This document shows, piece after piece, positions 37,520 to 49,290 of a DNA stretch of 64,000 nucleotides. Numbering within the stretch: the first letter of the stretch is position 1; the number at the start of each line of letters is the position of its first letter. Under the pieces are notes generated by a model that searched no databases, was not told where the DNA came from, and saw only the letters and a program-made list of their open reading frames with translations. The position numbers and the translations under genes are program-made. Location: assembly GCA_030062745.1 (NCBI GenBank), contig CP099847.1:24538923-24602922 (forward strand), read 5' to 3'. Source of the DNA: Capitulum mitella (taxonomy: Eukaryota; Arthropoda; Thecostraca; Pollicipedomorpha; Pollicipedidae).

Positions 37520-38735
37520 TTAACCCTATTCCCGGAGGGCTAGACGGTATGGTCGATTCCCGGCAGGGGGGGCGGATTCGGCCCCCCCTGAGATCTCGAG
37601 AACTACTTGTCCGATTTTATCGCAACAAACAGCAATCGATTCGCCGTGACGTGAACTACATTTTTGTAAAAAGAAATTTTCAAAATTTCGAAATTTGTGG
37701 ATACAGGGGGGCAAAAATGTCAAAATGGGGGGTACTTTTGGACTTTTTATAACTCCGTTGTTTATGGACCGATTTCGATGAAACTGGCATGAATCTACAG
37801 ATTATGGATAGGGCTTTTACCATGGATCCGCAAATCTGAAATTTTGAGAAAATTCATGCGCGTTCACAGGGTTTCAAAAATAGGAGGATTAGTTTTCTAA
37901 CAACTGAATGAACAAAAGAGGCAAACACCCTTTTTTGGCTTCTGCTAGTCATGTTATACTAAAGAAGTACAAATCGCATTACAATGTTTGTATAATGTTA
38001 GCATAGGCGGTGCCAGGGACATGAAAAAGGGGGAACTGTCACGGTCACACGTTTCTCAGATCAGCTTGTGACCTTTGACCTTAAATGACCTCCAGTGACC
38101 TTGGGGTCACTTGGAATGATCTCGTGTGCATTTAATATTATCTGTAAACGTTTTCAATCATTTGAATTCATTCTATTTCAAAAATTTCATTTTATGGCTA
38201 CTGCGATATAGGGTACGCGCACTGACATTTTAGGTCATAGCTCCGTGACCCGACCTGATATCAAGCTGAAACTTAGTACACAGGTAGAGGGCACCCTTCT
38301 ACGTCACATGTATTCCGAGTTTGGTATTTGAAAGAACAGTCCCGAAATTATAGCAAAAAAACAAATTTTGACTTTTGACCTTGACCTGACCTTGTAAAAT
38401 AATTTCAGATAAACAAAATTATATCTGCACATTGATCAGCTATTTAGCTATACATCCACATAAAGTTTTAAGTTCTAGCCTTAAAGCGCTGTTTTTGGCA
38501 GACATTTTCCTTTTACCTTCAACATGGCCAAAAATGGCATGAGGTGCCTCCCAAAAACGTTGCCTGGCTCCGCCCCTGAGCAAAATAGAATTTTGAAATT
38601 TTGTCACAGCACGTAGAAAGAATAGCTAGGAAAATTCGCCAAGTTTCGTGAAGCTGCGTTAAAAAGCCTGGAATTGGCAAGCAAAAAACCCGAGGGGGGG
38701 CGGATTCCGCCCCCCCCTGCCGGGAATAGGGTTAA
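37520..38735 (+). repeat. Family A TTAA element, complete copy A2
   Basis: It is bounded by TTAA (37520-37523 and 38732-38735). Both ends read CCCTATTCCCGG inward, a perfect 12-bp terminal inverted repeat. Next to each terminus is a self-complementary G-run/C-run hairpin (for example GGGGGGGCGGATTCGGCC, from 37565). The interior has no long frame. TTAA target and CCC-starting ends are typical of piggyBac-type transposons, so I infer a non-autonomous derivative. It carries TGACCTTTGACC (38069-38080), a perfect DR1 of AGGTCA half-sites. Confidence 0.9.
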
Positions 38736-39482
38736 ATAGCGCACGGAGGCTTTTGACTTTTTGGAACGAAAATCACATCAGCGTGTAACCCAATCTTTTG
38801 TGCCTCATATCAGCCCCCATAATCATGGTATTTTATTGTAGCATGTCTGCACTAGATCATTTCGTAAAGTCCAGCAAATCTTAACGTGCATTTATCGTAA
38901 AAAAAGAACTTTTGCTGGCTACACCCACAACCTCATGTTACAGCCAGATGTAATAAATAGCGCACGCGCGCCTCAAACCATGGAATCCGCGTAGTTAAAA
39001 CTGCGCGTTTCGCTGTCAAAGTAGTTTCAGAAGACTGTCGTGGCCTGCCAGAGACTGTGGCTCGAAATGGTGTACTCTCGTAAGAAATTGGACAACGCAT
39101 CGCATACCGTTCTGTTCTGTTCTGTTCTGTTGTGCATTGAAGAAGGATGGTCATAGGCGAGGGGAAGATGGATATTCTCCATGTTTTTCGCCTTTTATGT
39201 CGGGCGTAAAGACCATCACCAAAATCTGATGATGAAAGCGAAATGCAAAATAAAATTAAGGGTATTTAGAAACAGGGTTTGCCATGCACAGGGGCGTCCA
39301 GCACGACGCGCTTACCGTCATTTATGATCATCCGTGCTCCAAAGCCAAAACCCAACCAAAGATTCCAAACGTCAGATTGCTTTGTAACCTAACCTCTTGG
39401 AAGCCGGGCAATTCAGCTTCCATAAAGCTTGCTTAACGAATTAAGCGGTAAGCCCTAGTAGTTTGCTGTTTGGTAAATAATG
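38736..39482. other. Intergenic, nothing recognised
   Basis: A short (GTTCT)n run lies at 39111-39130. No gene recognised. Confidence 0.55.
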
Positions 39483-39620
39483 ATAACAAGCTGCCGTCGA
39501 TCAAAATACAGTGGGGTAAATCCGTTGAGAAAACTAGATTCTGGGGAAGGTTAGGTTGTCAGGCATTCGGGTCGATACCCCTCCCTCTCCAATCATTTAC
39601 AGCAAACGATATTCCTGTGT
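39483..39620 (+). repeat. Dispersed repeat, copy 2 (partner at 5540-5690)
   Basis: Same landmarks in the same order as 5540-5690, including GTCGATCAAAA, TAAATCCGTT, GGTTAGGTTGTC and CCAATCATTTACAG. Confidence 0.7.
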
Positions 39621-42285
39621 GAAGGGGCCTTGTGGGCATCTGTGGGGTTGGCTGGCCGTTAGGTAATTTTGGGGTTGGGGGTTTTGCTGACAGTCACAAG
39701 GAGTTGAGGAGAATTAATCCGGTACCGCCTAGCGTTTTTTTTTTACCCGTGGCCGTCTGGGGGGAGCCAAAAAGGGCGCCCCTGTTGTCTCAGGATCTTA
39801 CATTCGGATCTGAATCGGTCTACCACCAGTCGATAGCCCTGACTCTTGCGACTGAGAAAATACTATGTTAGCCCTGACCACGTTACTGATGACGTCATAG
39901 GTCACGCAGAACGGATAACACGACGTCAAAAAACTGACACCGGTTCGTACATAATATCATTAGCAATATTGGTATTAGAGTCTTCAGCTGGGTATCAAAC
40001 GAAACGTCACGATCGTCCACATAAAAAAGCCAAAATGTGAGAAATGTTACGTGAAGGTTAACCTAGGTCAGGTAAAGTATTGGTCTTACTTTACGCTAAG
40101 GTTGATACTTATTTGCAGCCGTTTTGATAAACGTGACAAAAAAACGAAAGTAAAACTTTCTGATCAGTTTTGCATTACCTGCTTTCCATCCAGTCAGGGC
40201 CATTTTAGGTCAGGTCAGATAAGGATATATTACTCTTCCTTACAAGGAGCAATAATAACTCGCTGGGATCCTTAATGACGTCAAGTAGAGATATGATATG
40301 ACATACTGTGACAAAGAAGTCTGCTCTGTCTGCCCCTTATCGGGTCAACGTCGAGCCAGGGCAGGACAGGTAGTCATTTTTCATCTTCTAAGAACAATAT
40401 TTGCTTTCTGCGGCTACTAAACGATCCTCCACAGACAATGTTGTATTTTGTTTCGTTTTGACATCAAGCTATGACGTGACCTGACATGGCCTCACCTTGC
40501 ATTTGGTGAACCTTGCCCAGAGGTGCATATAGATTTGTTTATCTGGTTTGAACGACGGGGAGGGTCAGCGGAAGCCATTTGTATCATTCACAATGCAAAT
40601 CTGTTCAACTGCCATCATTCATGTGACTTAGCATGACCTCTAATTTTGACGTGCCGTGGTTGTATACCCGACTGGTGACCGTGTTCTATGTAAATCCAAA
40701 TAACCAACGCATTATAATGGCGAACATTAACAAAAAAAGAACCATGTTCGCTCCACCGCACGAAGGAGCAAAAAAAGACATACTAAGGTTCATGTATGAC
40801 GTCATATCTCCATGATCTGACCTATCATGGGAATGGTTTTGATGCCAAATATGCAAAACTGACTGATAAGCAGATATTAAAAATTAGTTGGGCTGGTTCT
40901 TATGATTCAGACGTTATTTACGGAAAACCGAGGGGCTACCCTATTTGACACCTACCCAGGCGGTGACGAGTTAAAATCCCGAAAAATGCAGTGCGCAGTT
41001 ATTGACGACTCCATAGGCAGGAAAAGACAGAACACTTCTCCTGTGACCGCAGAAGTTTGATAGTGTTTACAGAAGACAGCATCATGTTCTTTAAAAGCAT
41101 GCCCACATTAAATTTATCTACCACATAGCATGAATACACTTTATTCCTTGAAATCAGGCGAATTGGAAAAATACCCATTCGCCTGCATTCGACCGACAGC
41201 CGTACAGGATTAGCAAGGCTGTGGTAGCTAATCGTCCGGAGTCTTTCTGATCAGGAAGCTGTTGCCGCGATGCACAAAGCTACTTTTCTTCTGATCAAAC
41301 GGATTACTGTCAGCACGCCTTATGTACAACTTCGTGATGCAAAACACACAGCCTTTAGACCAATCACGATTGCACCACAGATCACCATGGCGTAGAAAAG
41401 GATTACTCACTAATTAATCAGTGGGAATCCTGGTGTTGATAGGTACTGCAAGCTTGCGATCCCCAACAAACACATTTGCTCGCTTGAGTGAACTTGTTAC
41501 GCAGTGTGCTCTAATTACATATTATACTTATTTCATACCAGTGACCAATAATGCTTGAACGACGGGAAGGGCCAGCGGGGGGGGGGGGGGGATTGAATGG
41601 TTCAGCTTCTTTATTCGCGACCCAAGGAGGTGGTATGGAGGCACCAACAATCAAATGCATGAGTGCACACAGACAGATTCAGGGGCCTGAAGATGGGCGA
41701 GCGAATGTGATAAGGCACGACAAGACTGCCAGGCCAGATCGTTTCACGCCCGTCTCATACCGTGCAAGGACGTAAACCTTGCCTTGACAAGATCCCCTTT
41801 TCTCGGAAGAGAGACTCACCAGGCTCGCTGATCTGGCTTTGGTCCTGACTCTCTGACCTGGCACGACTCCTTCGAGTCAGCCCTGCCTGAGGCGAGGCGG
41901 CGTTACGTCAGCTCGGGGCCCCGATCATGGGCATGGTCGTTGCGGTTGTCTCATGTGAACGTTGTCACGAGTCCCACCCTCGGCTTCTTCTCATTGGCCC
42001 GCGGCGAGTTACGTGGCACGGAGGCGGGCAGGGGCCGCACGGGCAGCGTGGATGATTCAGGGAGCTGCTGTGCCCATAACCATGAATTTAACAATGTGAA
42101 AGTTCGCTATACGCTATAAAGATGTGATATACCTGGTAGAAAGAGAAACGATGGGATGGTTACGATATTGTGATAGATGTTGAATAAAGCCTGCTAAATA
42201 CCCCTCGGTATCTAAAATCGGGAAATTCTGTTGCTTTAACCCAAAAATGCCATCTTGGAAAAACACGGATTCTTCCTCCCTTGAG
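39621..42285. other. Intergenic; possible worn GGTCA-rich repeat
   Basis: The part 40050-40520 has CCTAGGTCAGG, AGGTCAGGTCAG and GTGACCTGACATGGCC words like family B, but no ends could be placed. A G-run lies at 41577-41591. No credible gene. Confidence 0.45.
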
Positions 42286-42288
42286 TTA

Positions 42289-42343
<55 letters not shown>
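42286..42343. repeat. (TA)n microsatellite
   Basis: TA dinucleotides with one TATGTA interruption near the left edge. Confidence 0.95.
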
Positions 42344-42345
<2 letters not shown>

Positions 42346-42569
42346 CTCTTCCCCCTTCCCCGCTGCCCTCCCCCTGGACTCAACTACTGCATAGATGCCA
42401 GAAACGAGTTATGATGAACATCTTGTAGCGGCAGAACTACCAAGTGCTTACCAGCACTGTGTCCACGAGGACCAACTAGTTCAGACTTCAGCGAATGTCT
42501 CAGAGATTTCAGAGATCAGAGACAGAGAGAGAGATCAGACATTCAGTTTTTAGTGTCAGAGTTTCACCA

Positions 42570-42990
42570 TGCGCGTGTCTCACCGTTGCCCCGTCTGAGC
42601 GGTGCACGTGCTAAGACGTCGGCTCTGCTGGGCTCGCGGCCCCGCGTCATGCCCGCCCCGGAGACCGGAGCGGAGACCGGAGACTGGCTCTGGACTCCGA
42701 CGGTGCTCCGAGAGCCGAGAGAGGGTCTATCTTAAACAATGACTGGACTCGGCCGTCCGCGCGGCGCCGTGCCGTGTGGACGCCGACGGCCGGCCGGGTC
42801 CGCCTGTTGACTCGACAAACTGGCCGGTGTTATCTGACCAGGCTCGCCGCCGCGTCGCAGTCTCCGGGCCGGCCGCGCTCTGTGGCGCCCGCCGAGGACT
42901 TGAACACGGGGCGGGGTGTCCGCGGCGGCTTTTTCTGCAGAGGGACGAGTGTCGTGACGCCGGCCGTTTCTTATGACAGGCGCTGGCCGG
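42570..42990. other. CpG-rich island
   Basis: GC- and CpG-rich block with short open frames on both strands and no recognised domain. Confidence 0.45.
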
Positions 42991-44241
42991 AGCACGTGCG
43001 AATGGAAGAGCGATTCACGACATGTGGCGTGCACATTACTTTCGACGGAAACCTGGCCAAGGACGAAAAACTTGCTCGAGTCAAGAACAGTCTCGTCATT
43101 TGTTAAAGAAAATAAAACAGCCCAGTGCCCTTGAAAACGACGAATTCTTGCCCTAAAAATCGCCCGCTTTCCGACGCCATAGGATCAGTATTCGATCTAG
43201 GATTTACAGTATTCATTTTCACAACTGTCTTGCAAAAACGGGTCCCGCTTACGGTAGCTAGTGACAGCTCGATAAGCCTTCAGCCTTACGATCTATGGAC
43301 TTTGCTTGTATTTTTGCATTCTCCCTGACATGAAGAAAAGGTGTGAAGAAACTGCGAACGGATTTCTTACCTGGCCTTCGTGTCTGCTGCTACATGACAT
43401 GAAACATAAATGTGGACGTTTGCAGTCCACGTTTTTGAGAATGATTCCAAAGGCATAACATAAGCCACATGAACCGGTGCCGAATGTTGAGTCACCCAGA
43501 ATCTTTTATCGCATGCTGCAAAATTTCCGTTTTGCCATCATATCGCTTTTGTTATTTTCCTGTCTTTTCGTAGATTACGTGCAACTCTTTACCTTGTCAT
43601 TCAGCCTGACGTCACAGCTCAGCGCATAGTCCCGGTTTCGTATTGCTCTTTCGTGTTTGATGTGTCTTGTCGGTCGCTTGTTACGTGTAATGGCCGCACC
43701 AAGGTACAAACAAACTATTTGTATTCTGCCAATCGTGTCCAAACCTTGCAACACTAAACGGTCAACTCTGACTTTCTATCAGTCGATGAATTTTGCACAA
43801 CGTGACGTAAAAAGATAATTCTGTTCGTCGAGCTTTATCAAAATTGCAAGCAAAAAAGATCAATGTTTTCATTGATTTGCCAGAGCGTTCACTGGCCGGC
43901 GCGTGGTAAGATTTTTTCAAAAACGTAGCCACGCCACTAAGAACACCACGCAAAACTTTACATAGTGGTGTAGTAAATCAAACACGCAATGGCATGGTGT
44001 GAATTTTATCATCTCTGTCATCATACATAGCATTGCCAATAGTAATTACTTGACGGTATAACTATGACTCCTTTCCTCATTTTGAAGATTCGCAGCTGAG
44101 CTTGAACAGAGGACCAGATCATGAATATTTTGCGGTCGTAACATAACCGAACAATTTTGCGTCTAAGAGCAATGCTTAATCTAATATCATCTAAACTAAT
44201 ACCACAGCAGATCTAATACCACAGTGAACCGATTTAAACCG

Positions 44242-44242
<1 letters not shown>
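42991..44242. other. Intergenic, nothing recognised
   Basis: On the minus strand there is a consensus-like donor (CAG/GTAAGA) near 43371, without an identifiable exon. Nothing else was seen. Confidence 0.5.

Positions 44243-44286
<44 letters not shown>
44243..44286. repeat. (TA)n microsatellite
   Basis: An uninterrupted TA run directly before a Penelope-like tail. Confidence 0.95.
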
Positions 44287-44289
<3 letters not shown>

Positions 44290-44290
<1 letters not shown>

Positions 44291-44400
44291 GGAAATGTAG
44301 ACAAACAGGAATTAACAATCAACACAATACAGACGTTTCGACAACAAGCATTCATCGGTGTACACAGAAAAGAAAGTTCGTTTGTTCGTAAAGACCGATT
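44290..44400 (-). mobile_element. Degenerate Penelope-like element fragment with hammerhead-type core
   Basis: In minus-strand sense CCGATGA (44358-44352) is followed after 12 bases by GAAACGTC (44339-44332). This is the CTGATGA ... GAAAC arrangement of hammerhead ribozymes, and the intervening GCTTGTTG matches the short helix II loop found in copies of Penelope-like retroelements. One core base differs (CC for CT) and helix II is weakened, so it is probably inactive. The adjacent (TA)n and the lack of any reverse transcriptase frame point to a short remnant. Confidence 0.45.
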
Positions 44401-44640
44401 TCATTCTTGGCATTTTCATTACGATTCGCCTAATTTTAGAGCTATCTTTTGCACATCGTCCACTAGAAGTAAACCTATCCCAGTGTGTTTACGACCTCCA
44501 CCTAAAAGAAACCTTTTAGACACATCCGCCTCACTCCTCGAATAGGCACACTCTAATATGCCGTGTAAAGAACAAACGTAGGTTACTTTCTGCATCACGG
44601 TCCTGGTTATATCATCAAAGGCCCAACAAAGAGCTACCCT
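44401..44640. other. Upstream flank of the Delilah-type gene
   Basis: No TATA box or clear initiator could be fixed here. CpG content rises sharply from about 44740. Confidence 0.5.
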
Positions 44641-44739
44641 GCTTCATACTCCTGTGACGCATTCTTGACCTTAACGGGGACGTGCGGCACGTTCATCTCA
44701 CACGATCGGTTAGTGGCGCCTTGCAAACGTTCCTCCGAA

Positions 44740-46080
44740 CCCAGGCAGTAACAGCGTTCTCGTGTAGCACGAGCCAGCCTCATTACGGACGCGAGCGGAG
44801 CGTTCCCCGAGCACGGGCGGGGTGTTCCCCGAGCACGAGCGAGCTCCCAGTGCGGCACGAGCGAGGAGTCCTCTGCGCGTGAGCGGATCCTCCCTGCTCG
44901 GCCGTGCAGGCGGCGGCGCCGAGCACGAGCCGGCCTCTGGCGGCAGGACGGCGGCGCTCGAGCCGGCGCGCCAGACATAAGCGGGACCGGTCTGCGGCGG
45001 CCGCCAGTCGCGCCGCCGCCCCGGACCGCTCCGCCGCCGTGCCGGCAGTGCAACAGGCCCGTTTGCGACCGTCCCGCGCAGCACGAGGTGACGCCGGCGG
45101 GGGACGACGGCTGCGAGCCGAGTCAGCGCGCGGCTCGAGTAAGGCGGCGAGCGATGCGTCGCTGTCCGCAGAGGCGGGGGTGTTTCAGGACTCGCTGAGA
45201 GCCGAGGCCAGCCTACCGTCTCGCCGCAGAGACCGACGCGGCCGCCGCAGGAGAGCGGCCTGTGGCCCGGGCGGCACGCGAGTGACTGACGCCGGACGCC
45301 GCCGGGGACGGGCGGCGGCGATGACGGCCGGCGAGCTGAAGTCGGACGCGGTGGTGTGCGTCGCCGAGATGGGACGGGAGGCCGGCCAGCGTGAGCCCGG
45401 CCAGACGGCCCTGGCCGCGGAGCGGAGCCTGCCCGCGCCCGCTGTCGGACCCTGCAAGTACAGCCTGCGCGCGCGCTCCATCAAGAAGCGGATCGAGACC
45501 GAGATCCGCCAGCTGGAGCCCAAGGTGCGCCTGCCGAAGCCGAAGAGCCGGCCGCCGGCACTCAGCAAGTACCGCCGCAAGACGGCCAACACGCGCGAGC
45601 GCGACCGCATGCGCGACATCAACCAGGCGTTCGAGACGCTGGAGAGGTCGGTGCCGGAGCTGGCCGGCCGCGCCGCCAAGGTGACCAAGATCACCGTGCT
45701 CCGGCTGGCCATCAACTACATCAAGGCGATGATGGCGGCGCTGGAGGCCGACGCCGAGGCGGCCGCGTCAGCCTCGGCAGGCGCGCCCAGCGAGGTCTTC
45801 TCCCCGTCGCCGTCGACGACGTCGACGATGACGGACGCCTCCGGCGAGGCGGCCGACCCGCTGGACACGATCGAGGACCTGACCGACTTCCAGCTGCCGG
45901 CCGGACTCGACCTGCTGCTGGACATCCGGAGCGACGGCGACGACCTCGCCTTCAGCTGCTCTGACTTCAGCGACCTGCCCAGCCCGTGACGGCCGCGCGT
46001 CACGCGCGTCACGCCCGCGTCCGGCGGCCCGGCGGTCTGGCCGGCGGGACGCCGAGCCCGCCGGGCCCGGCGCGGCGACT
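44740..46080. other. CpG island spanning the Delilah-type gene
   Basis: Very dense in CpG from about 44740 through the gene and 90 bases past its stop. The upstream part (44740-45320) is in frame with the CDS but starts only from a GTG, so I treat it as 5' UTR or promoter. The minus-strand frames across this island are shadows. Confidence 0.7.
45321..45989 (+). CDS. del: bHLH transcription factor, Delilah (taxi)-like
   Basis: A single-exon gene of 222 residues. The frame is open from 44904, but its first true ATG is at 45321 (GCGGCGATG), so I start there. Residues 46-53 (KYSLRARS) and a basic/proline linker with LPKPKSRPP (71-79) precede the bHLH at about 82-139. The basic region is RRKTANTRERDRMRDIN with Glu93 as the E-box-reading residue; helix 1 is AFETLERSVPEL, the loop is short, and helix 2 is KVTKITVLRLAINYI. 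After an alanine-rich segment and a Ser/Pro/Thr-rich segment, the C-terminus is acidic and hydrophobic (DLTDF, LDLLLDI, FSDLPSP), likely a transactivation region. The KYRRKTAN-RER-RMR-IN core is typical of Delilah within the Atonal superfamily. In Drosophila it acts in muscle-attachment and chordotonal attachment cells. Third positions are almost all G or C. NeuroD/Neurogenin, Olig and Net proteins are less good matches. Confidence 0.85.
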   Translation: MTAGELKSDAVVCVAEMGREAGQREPGQTALAAERSLPAPAVGPCKYSLRARSIKKRIETEIRQLEPKVRLPKPKSRPPALSKYRRKTANTRERDRMRDINQAFETLERSVPELAGRAAKVTKITVLRLAINYIKAMMAALEADAEAAASASAGAPSEVFSPSPSTTSTMTDASGEAADPLDTIEDLTDFQLPAGLDLLLDIRSDGDDLAFSCSDFSDLPSP

Positions 46081-46212
46081 TCATACGCTATACATTATGC
46101 AGCTCTATGTCTTACTCATTGTTCAAATGACGTTCAATTGTGCATTTCGCCATTCATCACCCTCCGTCATCGGCCCGTGTGATCACATCACCTGTCGGAA
46201 ATCCCGCGTTTT

Positions 46213-46265
46213 ATTTGCATGTCGCCGCAGACGTGCATGAATGTAGGATAGCATATCATGCAAAT
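46213..46265. promoter_or_regulatory. Paired octamer (POU-type) motifs downstream of the Delilah-type gene
   Basis: ATTTGCAT at 46213-46220 and ATGCAAAT at 46258-46265 are two perfect octamers in opposite orientation, 45 bases apart by start. They lie about 220-280 bases past the stop codon. POU-domain factors bind this motif. Function here is inference only; they could belong to the 3' UTR or an enhancer. Confidence 0.3.
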
Positions 46266-48569
46266 CTAGTCCATTATGCTAAGGAATGTGTCCGCGGGGA
46301 GGCCATGCTAATGCCATGTCGCCGGCTTACGTGACATATTACATGAGCGGTTACAACGGACAAGCCTTCAAACGGTGACAGTGCTCTGTAATACAGAGAT
46401 TTTTTAACTGAAACTCAGCGTGCTTTCCCTGCCGCGCGACAAAAACGACTGAAAATGGAGAAGCAGCGTGTTGGGTGGCCATTGTCAAGCACGTGCACGT
46501 GCCGGCCCGTTTGCCTCAAACGATTCCAGCGCTGTGCCATGTCCGAAGCGCTGCGACCTTTGATTGACACGTGCTTAGCTCCCGATCGTGCTAATTATGC
46601 CGCCCGACACGAGTTGCGGCCGAAATGGCGCGAATTTCCTGACCGCTGCGGTCAGTCAGCTGGCGACGTGGCGGGAGCCCAAAACGCACGCGGCAGCCGA
46701 AACACTGGCGGAATCAGTCCGAGGGTAAACGGCCTGTGTTCATCGGATCCACCGGCCGTGCAGATCCGGAACAGAATGGCCGGATGGTGTGATGGCCTTA
46801 CACATCCGTCCACCGTTTGTGCCCGACCGAGAAAGATTTCGATTCGGGGTTGGCCTCTGTGACTGTACTCGTATTTGCAATACACTGGATCGTTTGGAGC
46901 AGTTGCGTGTTTTGCTTTCGTTTTGGACGTCACACTGACCAGTTTGTCCGCGGAAGTTTGAAATGTGGAGCAAAAGAGAGCGTGACGTTTGGCATTGCTA
47001 TTGGTTGACATTAACTGAAACTAAAGCGTTGCAAAGCTAAAAGAGTCACGTGTCTGTTACCACGGAACTACAAAGTTTCCGAGAACGTTACGTGCATAGA
47101 TATGATATGGTAATCCACCCTTGGATTTCCGAATTTGATCTCGTAGTTACCGCTTTGCACGGAAGTTCACGTGCTGCCATGATACCTCTTTGTGATAAAT
47201 CTGAATGGGAAGTCATGCAGCATTCTCATTCCAGTGCATTATTGACTTTAGAAAAAAACTCGTTCTTCTTTGTCGACGATTAATATGTCATATCTTGCCA
47301 GGTTTGTCCATAGGCTTTTGGCATCTGCCAGAAACGCCAACAATTTTTATCAAATGACCTTAGAAAACCCTAGCGCTTACAGGCAGCAAACTTTCTCGCA
47401 CTCGTGGCTGTGCAACCAAGCTGCGCTTGTGTGCGCTCACGTAAGTGTGGTGTTGCACATCGTTCTAGTGTTTCACGGTACTACGGCGAGTGGAACAGGT
47501 TCATTACAGTGCACGCCACGGGCAAATTTATTGTGAGAGAGGCGATCAACACAGAGGAGTGATTGCACGGAAATGGCCAGAAATCTTGTTCATGCGTAAT
47601 TACGCAGCGGGATTCCTCATGGGACACGATAGCAGTCCCCTGGGCCTCCGGAGACTGGTAGTCGACCATGTCTGGTGCAGCAGCAATTTCGCTGTCGGCA
47701 TGGCAACGGATTAGTCATAAATCCGCGTCTCCCGCGACCAGAAACCGCAGTCGAGCCGCCAGGCATTACCATAAGCGCATATTTTGATGGATTTACTGGC
47801 GAATTTCGGTAATTATCCTTGTTGCCGATCCGGGGCTTGCATGATGGATAGTCATGATACTTGGCGTCTGGCCACTTCTGCCGAGTAATGACGCAGTTTT
47901 GGGCCGGCTCCGGCCGGTGAGCGATGTCCGCCGCAGAAGGGAACTCGTCAGCTCTCATCTGCGGACGGGCGTGGAGGCTACTCATCGCGCCAGGGCAGCT
48001 TAAAAGGCATACACGTATTGATAACGCGACGTATTTACAGCTTTAATGACCAAGCTGCTTAGTGCGAGCGTAAGCGGGGGCATTGTTCTGTCAAGAAGCC
48101 GCACCCAGTGCATTGTAGGTCTCCTCAAGGCAGGGCGGACACTTCCGGAAACACTTGCGCGCGGGCTGTGGCTTAGAAGTGAGCGCCTCTTAAAACAACG
48201 CGTGCAGCAGCGATGACACGTTTGCGTTGACAAAGCCCCGCGTCTTTTGGCCATGGCATGTTTGATAGCCGGCTTTGTGCGATCGGAAAAAATGCAATCG
48301 CATGCGGCGCGACAGTGTCCTTTCGTGCTGCGGGCTCAAGGGTAACCGCTTGGAGCGGATCACCGTCGCTGCCCCGGCGTACAGAACGCGGTAATGACCG
48401 ACTGACCTGTGAGGCCACGCCGAGTCAGGGGAGCGGGCACAATGGACGGCAGGGAAGGAGCTGCGTCAGCCAGGGCCAAGCAAGACACCGTTTTTGCGCA
48501 ATATGGATTTTTAGGTAAATGCGGTGGCGCTGGCTCATGCCGCAGGCAGACTTGTGCTCGATTCCACTT
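46266..48569. other. Intergenic, no gene recognised
   Basis: The longest frame in or entering this stretch is 46455-46862 (plus, 135 residues), with no recognisable domain. A donor-like CAC/GTAAGTG lies near 47440 without a known exon. Confidence 0.5.
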
Positions 48570-49290
48570 CAAGGGGATCCGTTCCGAGTCCGATTAATGA
48601 CTTGCTGAACCGGTTCTGATTCTGATTCAGCGCAAATCTTCATAGACTGAACCAATTCCTATTCCGAATCCGAATGAAATGGGTTGATTTCCGAGTCCAT
48701 TTCACTAAGAACATTTCCAAAAATATGGTATACTTGCGCTCGAAATGTGGTAAAAAGATAACAGTAAACTGTCACGTTATCAGTAGGTAAAACATCATTC
48801 TAGATGTAAATATCAGTACATTTCAGCAGAACATATATGTTGTTTCATGGCCAGAAAGAGGCTGGCTGTGTTTTACTTTCACGCCATAGGTAATACAAGC
48901 AGAAAGCAGACAAAAAACTAGCACAATGTCACAGCCTGCTACATGGCTGTTTACTAAATCAGTTTCCTTGTAAAGAAATATGCTGCATCGAAACGTGAAA
49001 TTTTGTACCTGTGGAGTTGTGAGGAGGCACTGATATGATTTTTGATAAAAGGTTCTAACCCATTTTGATTTTGGTTCTGATTTTGGTTTTCAAAAGATTG
49101 CAGCTTTGGACTCAAACTTTGCCATGGGAATCGATTCCAGTTTTGATTCCATAGACATCCGTGTGGTTAAACTACGACACTGATTTTGGCACTTGTCAGT
49201 AGTGGAATCGACCGCGATTTTAGCTACGGCGGAACAGAATTAATTCCGGAGTCCAATTCATTCCGATGGAATCGAGAACAAGCCTGGCTA
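48570..49290. repeat. Possible element with GATTC-rich ends
   Basis: Both edges (48577-48720 and 49060-49290) are crowded with GATTC/GAATC words such as CTGATTCTGATTC, CCGAATCCGAATG and GGAATCGATTCC, while the middle is ordinary. This pattern, also seen at 10680-10870, resembles subterminal repeats of some DNA transposons (for example hAT types). No exact terminal repeat or target duplication could be fixed. Confidence 0.4.

Noticed and set aside
44904-45320. N-terminal extension of the Delilah-type protein to 361 residues
   Set aside because: The extended frame starts with GTG, not ATG, and is Arg/Ala/Ser-rich low-complexity sequence. The first in-frame ATG is at 45321.
45185-45715. 176-residue minus-strand frame opposite the bHLH gene
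   Set aside because: It is a shadow of the GC-rich coding strand. The plus strand carries the clear bHLH domain.
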